Shown: positions 3,404 through 5,767 of the stretch, piece by piece
How positions within the stretch are numbered: position 1 is the stretch's first letter
Layout of the letters: each line of letters starts with the position of its first letter
Assembly (NCBI GenBank): GCA_017452335.1
Contig: JAFTMP010000268.1
Span: 1-5,767, forward strand
Source of the DNA: Clostridia bacterium
GTDB taxonomy: Bacteria > Bacillota > Clostridia > Oscillospirales > CAG-272
Length of the DNA stretch: 5,767 nucleotides
Direction: 5' to 3'
Notes under the pieces: generated by a model
The model's database searches: none
What the model saw: only the letters and a program-made list of their open reading frames with translations
Told to the model about the DNA's origin: nothing
Program-made: the position numbers and the translations under genes

Positions 3404-4698
3404 TTTTTTCTCTTGTCGATGACTCTCTTTGCCTTGCCCTCGGAGCGTGCAATGGTGCCGGGTGCAACCAGCGTCACCTTTGCGGCAATGCCCAGCAGGC
3501 TCTTGAGCTTTTCGGTCAGATCCTTTTCCACCTTGGAAATTTCCGAAATGGTATCGGAGAATTTGTCCTCGGTCAGCTCAACCTGTACCTCCAGCGTGTC
3601 AAGCACACCTACGCGGTCCACGATGATCTGATAGTTGGGCGACTGATCCATCTGCAGAAGAACGGTTTCAATCTGAGAGGGGAAGACGTTCACGCCGCGG
3701 ATGATGAGCATATCGTCGGTTCTGCCCATGGGCTTGGACATTCTCACGAAGGTTCTGCCGCAAGCGCATTTTTCGTGGGTGATGGTGCCGATATCCTTGG
3801 TTCTGAAGCGCAGAAGGGGGAAAGCTTCCTTGGTGATGCAGGAGAAGACGATCTCACCCTTTTCGCCGTCGGGCATGTGCTCGCCGGTTTCGGGGTTGAT
3901 GATCTCAATGATGAAGTGGTCTTCGTTTACGTGCATACCCTGCTGGCATTCACACTCGTAAGAAACGCCGGGACCCATGATCTCGGTAAGACCATAGATA
4001 TCGTATGCCTTGATGTTTAGCGACTTCTCGATGTTCTGTCTCATCTCTTCAGTCCAAGGCTCTGCGCCGAAGATGCCCGCGCGCAGAGGGAGCTTTGAAG
4101 TGTCAATTCCTGCTTTTTCTGCAGATTCGCCCAGATACATGGCGTAAGAGGGGGTACAGGCAAGCACATCCGAGCCGAAGTCTTGCATAATGGTAAGCTG
4201 TCTTGCGGTATTACCCGAAGAAACGGGAATAGACACGCACCCTAACTTTTCAGCCCCGCCATGCAGACCGAAGCCGCCTGTAAAGAGTCCGTAGCCATAG
4301 GAAACGTGGATCTTATCTTCAGGTGTTGCTCCCACGGCAACAAGCTGACGAGCACAAATATCTGCCCAAACGTCAAGATCGTGTTGGGTATAGCCCACCA
4401 CGATCTGTTTGCCCGTGGTGCCCGAGGAAGCGTGCAGACGTACCACATCCTTCATGGGTACGGCAAACATGCCGTAGGGATAGGTGTCTCTTAGATCCTG
4501 CTTGCTGGTGTAGGGGAGCTTTGTCAAATCTTCAATCGTCTTGATGTCCTCAGGCTTCACGCCTGCCGCGTCCATGCGTTCTCTGTAAAGAGGCACGTTG
4601 TCGTATACTCTCTTTACCGTTGCCGCAAGGCGCTCGTTCTGCCACGCAGTGATCTGCTCACGGGAGGCAGTTTCGATTTCCTGCTGAAAATATGCCAT
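3400..4698 (-). CDS. paaK: Phenylacetate-CoA ligase family enzyme (aryl-acetate:CoA ligase)
   Basis: A 432-residue adenylate-forming enzyme, the normal length for PaaK. It catalyses arylacetate + ATP + CoA to arylacetyl-CoA + AMP + PPi, and beside IorAB may act on phenylacetate, indoleacetate or 4-hydroxyphenylacetate. Visible motifs: the phosphate loop SSGTTGK (91-97), FGAEPW (210-215), the adenylate motif YGLTE (235-239), RFRTKDIG (297-304), the hinge region GRTDDMLIIRG (325-335) and the C-terminal catalytic-type lysine in EGKAKRVID (420-428). Cysteines C249, C251, C311 and C313 with H256 form a cluster that may hold a structural metal ion (inference). The start at 4698 has a strong AGGAGGA (4707-4713) with an 8-nt spacer; part of it could pair with GGATTT at 4729-4734, weakly. 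The gene is 46 nt after iorB. The name follows family and context; substrate is not proven. Confidence 0.93.
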   Translation of the reverse strand: MAYFQQEIETASREQITAWQNERLAATVKRVYDNVPLYRERMDAAGVKPEDIKTIEDLTKLPYTSKQDLRDTYPYGMFAVPMKDVVRLHASSGTTGKQIVVGYTQHDLDVWADICARQLVAVGATPEDKIHVSYGYGLFTGGFGLHGGAEKLGCVSIPVSSGNTARQLTIMQDFGSDVLACTPSYAMYLGESAEKAGIDTSKLPLRAGIFGAEPWTEEMRQNIEKSLNIKAYDIYGLTEIMGPGVSYECECQQGMHVNEDHFIIEIINPETGEHMPDGEKGEIVFSCITKEAFPLLRFRTKDIGTITHEKCACGRTFVRMSKPMGRTDDMLIIRGVNVFPSQIETVLLQMDQSPNYQIIVDRVGVLDTLEVQVELTEDKFSDTISEISKVEKDLTEKLKSLLGIAAKVTLVAPGTIARSEGKAKRVIDKRKK

Positions 4699-4744
4699 TG
4701 GTAAAATCCTCCTATATAATAGATGTTGGGATTTGTTTTACAGA

Positions 4745-5317
4745 TTATTGTCCGTAGCCCAGCATAAATGCCTTTTTGTTCATTTCTACGAATTTGGGCG
4801 CTACCACTTCTTCAATGGCAGTCAGCCACTCTTCCTTGGTGAATTCAAAATAGCCTGCCAGCTTGCCCATCAACACAATGTTGGTGGCTTTTGCATTTCC
4901 CGCTTCCAGTGCAAGGGACAGGGCATCAAAGGCGTCTACATGTACACCCTTGGCGCTTAACTCGTCAAGCACATTTTCGGGATACTGTGCCGCACCGATG
5001 ATCACGGGCATGGGGTCGATCTGCTGGGTGTTGACAATGATCTTGCCGTCCTTTTTGAGCATGGGCGCATGTCTTGCCGCTTCCAGCTTTTCAAAAGAAA
5101 TGATGTAGTCTGCTTCTCCTTCGGTTACAACGGGAGAATAAATTTTTTCACCGCACCGCACATAGGTCACTACCGATCCGCCTCTCTGGCTCATGCCGTG
5201 CACTTCCGAAACCTTCACGTCGTATCCGTGCTTTACGAACAGGTGTCCCAGCAGCTTACTTGCAAGCAGGCTTCCCTGACCGCCCACGCCGACGATCATG
5301 ATATTTGTGGTCTTCAT
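4745..5317 (-). CDS. iorB: Indolepyruvate:ferredoxin oxidoreductase, beta subunit
   Basis: The 190-residue gamma-domain-type subunit of an aryl-pyruvate ferredoxin oxidoreductase, which with IorA converts indolepyruvate, phenylpyruvate or hydroxyphenylpyruvate plus CoA to the arylacetyl-CoA, CO2 and reduced ferredoxin. Length matches the family (about 190-200). The glycine-rich GVGGQG at 10-15 and the strongly conserved HGMSQRGGSV at 40-49 identify it; the C-terminal half (about 140-185, NATKAT-like NAKATNIVLMGKLAG) matches the usual helix region. It has no iron-sulphur motif, as expected, since clusters reside in IorA. The ATG at 5315-5317 has AAAGGAG (5326-5332) with an 8-nt spacer, and lies only 18 nt after iorA, so the two are co-transcribed. 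A 2-oxoacid oxidoreductase for another substrate is the alternative, less likely beside paaK and an ACT gene. Confidence 0.93.
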   Translation of the reverse strand: MKTTNIMIVGVGGQGSLLASKLLGHLFVKHGYDVKVSEVHGMSQRGGSVVTYVRCGEKIYSPVVTEGEADYIISFEKLEAARHAPMLKKDGKIIVNTQQIDPMPVIIGAAQYPENVLDELSAKGVHVDAFDALSLALEAGNAKATNIVLMGKLAGYFEFTKEEWLTAIEEVVAPKFVEMNKKAFMLGYGQ

Positions 5318-5335
5318 TTTGTATGCTCCTTTCGT

Positions 5336-5767
5336 TTAACCTTCAATAGCACCGAATGCGCAAAGCTGTGCGCACACGCCGCAGCCCACGCACTGGGTCT
5401 GATCGATCACTGCCTTGCCGTTTTTCATGCTGATGGCAGGGCATCCAAGGCGCATACAGCTCTTGCAGGAGCGGCACTTGTCGGCGTCGATCTTCAGGGG
5501 CGCCTTTGCCTTTACATACTTTAACAGCATGCAGGGGCGTCTGGAAATGATCACAGAGGGCTCGTTTACAGCAAGCTCCTCCTTCACTGCCTTGTCGCAT
5601 TCCTTCAAGTCATAGGGGTCAACCACGCGCACTCTCTTGATACCCACGGCGTGGCAAAGGCTTTCAAGATCCACCTTTGCGGCGGGATCGCCCTTGATGT
5701 TGTAGCCGGTGGTGGGGTTCTGCTGATGACCCGTCATACCGGTAATGGAGTTGTCAAGAATGATCAC
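5336..5767 (-). CDS. iorA: Indolepyruvate:ferredoxin oxidoreductase, alpha subunit (C-terminal 143 residues)
   Basis: The 3' end of the large catalytic subunit; the frame is open at the right edge, so the true start lies outside and the first visible codon (GTG) is internal. The full family length is about 580-620 residues. Visible from the left: DNSITGMTGHQ (5-15), the end of the thiamine-diphosphate/Mg-binding domain, which normally reads DNxTTAMTGxQ; a linker to about residue 90; and a C-terminal ferredoxin domain with two [4Fe-4S] motifs, CxxCxxCxxxxCP at C98, C101, C104, C109 and CxxCxxCxxxC at C126, C129, C132, C136. These pass electrons from the TPP intermediate to external ferredoxin. 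The residue after C136 is Ala where ferredoxin motifs usually have Pro. Stop at 5336-5338, 18 nt before iorB. Confidence 0.93.
   Translation of the reverse strand: MIILDNSITGMTGHQQNPTTGYNIKGDPAAKVDLESLCHAVGIKRVRVVDPYDLKECDKAVKEELAVNEPSVIISRRPCMLLKYVKAKAPLKIDADKCRSCKSCMRLGCPAISMKNGKAVIDQTQCVGCGVCAQLCAFGAIEG

Noticed and set aside
3386..3410. Plus-strand intrinsic terminator at the paaK/ACT gap
   Set aside because: The T-run is part of the paaK Lys codons and no plus-strand gene ends there.
3358..4020. 220-residue plus-strand frame
   Set aside because: Antisense shadow of paaK; composition and motifs make sense only on the minus strand.

Overview
The window looks like chromosome of a strictly anaerobic, low- to mid-GC Firmicute, probably a clostridial or Oscillospiraceae-type gut bacterium. 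The grounds are consensus sigma-A promoters, strong AGGAGG-type ribosome binding sites, intrinsic terminators with U-tracts, a Gram-positive-style lipoprotein, and an oxygen-sensitive ferredoxin-dependent 2-oxoacid oxidoreductase. No taxonomic search was possible, so this is inference.

Layout, left to right. (1) 1-429, minus strand: N-terminal part of a HAD phosphatase of the phosphoglycolate phosphatase type, running off the left edge, with its own near-perfect promoter at 485-513. (2) 567-920, minus strand: a small secreted lipoprotein with an Asp/Pro tetrapeptide repeat tract. (3) 1109-1861, plus strand: a GNAT-fold acetyltransferase with a C-terminal extension, divergent from the lipoprotein and driven by a good promoter at 1049-1077. 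(4) 1862-2462, plus strand: a 600-base stretch with no gene of ordinary length but dense in signals. It holds a dyad whose loop is the -35 box of a full-consensus promoter, a short transcript that could be an sRNA or encode a 48-residue peptide, a strong terminator, and then a leader with two mutually exclusive pairings that looks like a riboswitch or attenuator. (5) 2463-2849, plus strand: an unrecognised 128-residue protein downstream of that leader, ending at a bidirectional terminator. (6) 2921-5767, minus strand: an operon read right to left, iorA (C-terminal end only), iorB, a paaK-type aryl-CoA ligase and a tandem ACT-domain protein.

The operon makes biochemical sense as a unit. IorAB oxidatively decarboxylates aryl pyruvates (from Trp, Phe or Tyr transamination) to aryl-acetyl-CoA using ferredoxin. 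The PaaK-type enzyme interconverts aryl-acetyl-CoA and arylacetate with adenylate chemistry. The ACT protein is a plausible aromatic amino acid sensor.

The part most worth a second look is 1886-2462: a perfect promoter with an overlapping dyad, a short transcript with its start codon buried in a hairpin, and a 77-nt aptamer-like fold whose 3' strand is also the 5' strand of a terminator, all ahead of an orphan gene. I could not match either RNA to a named class by eye.
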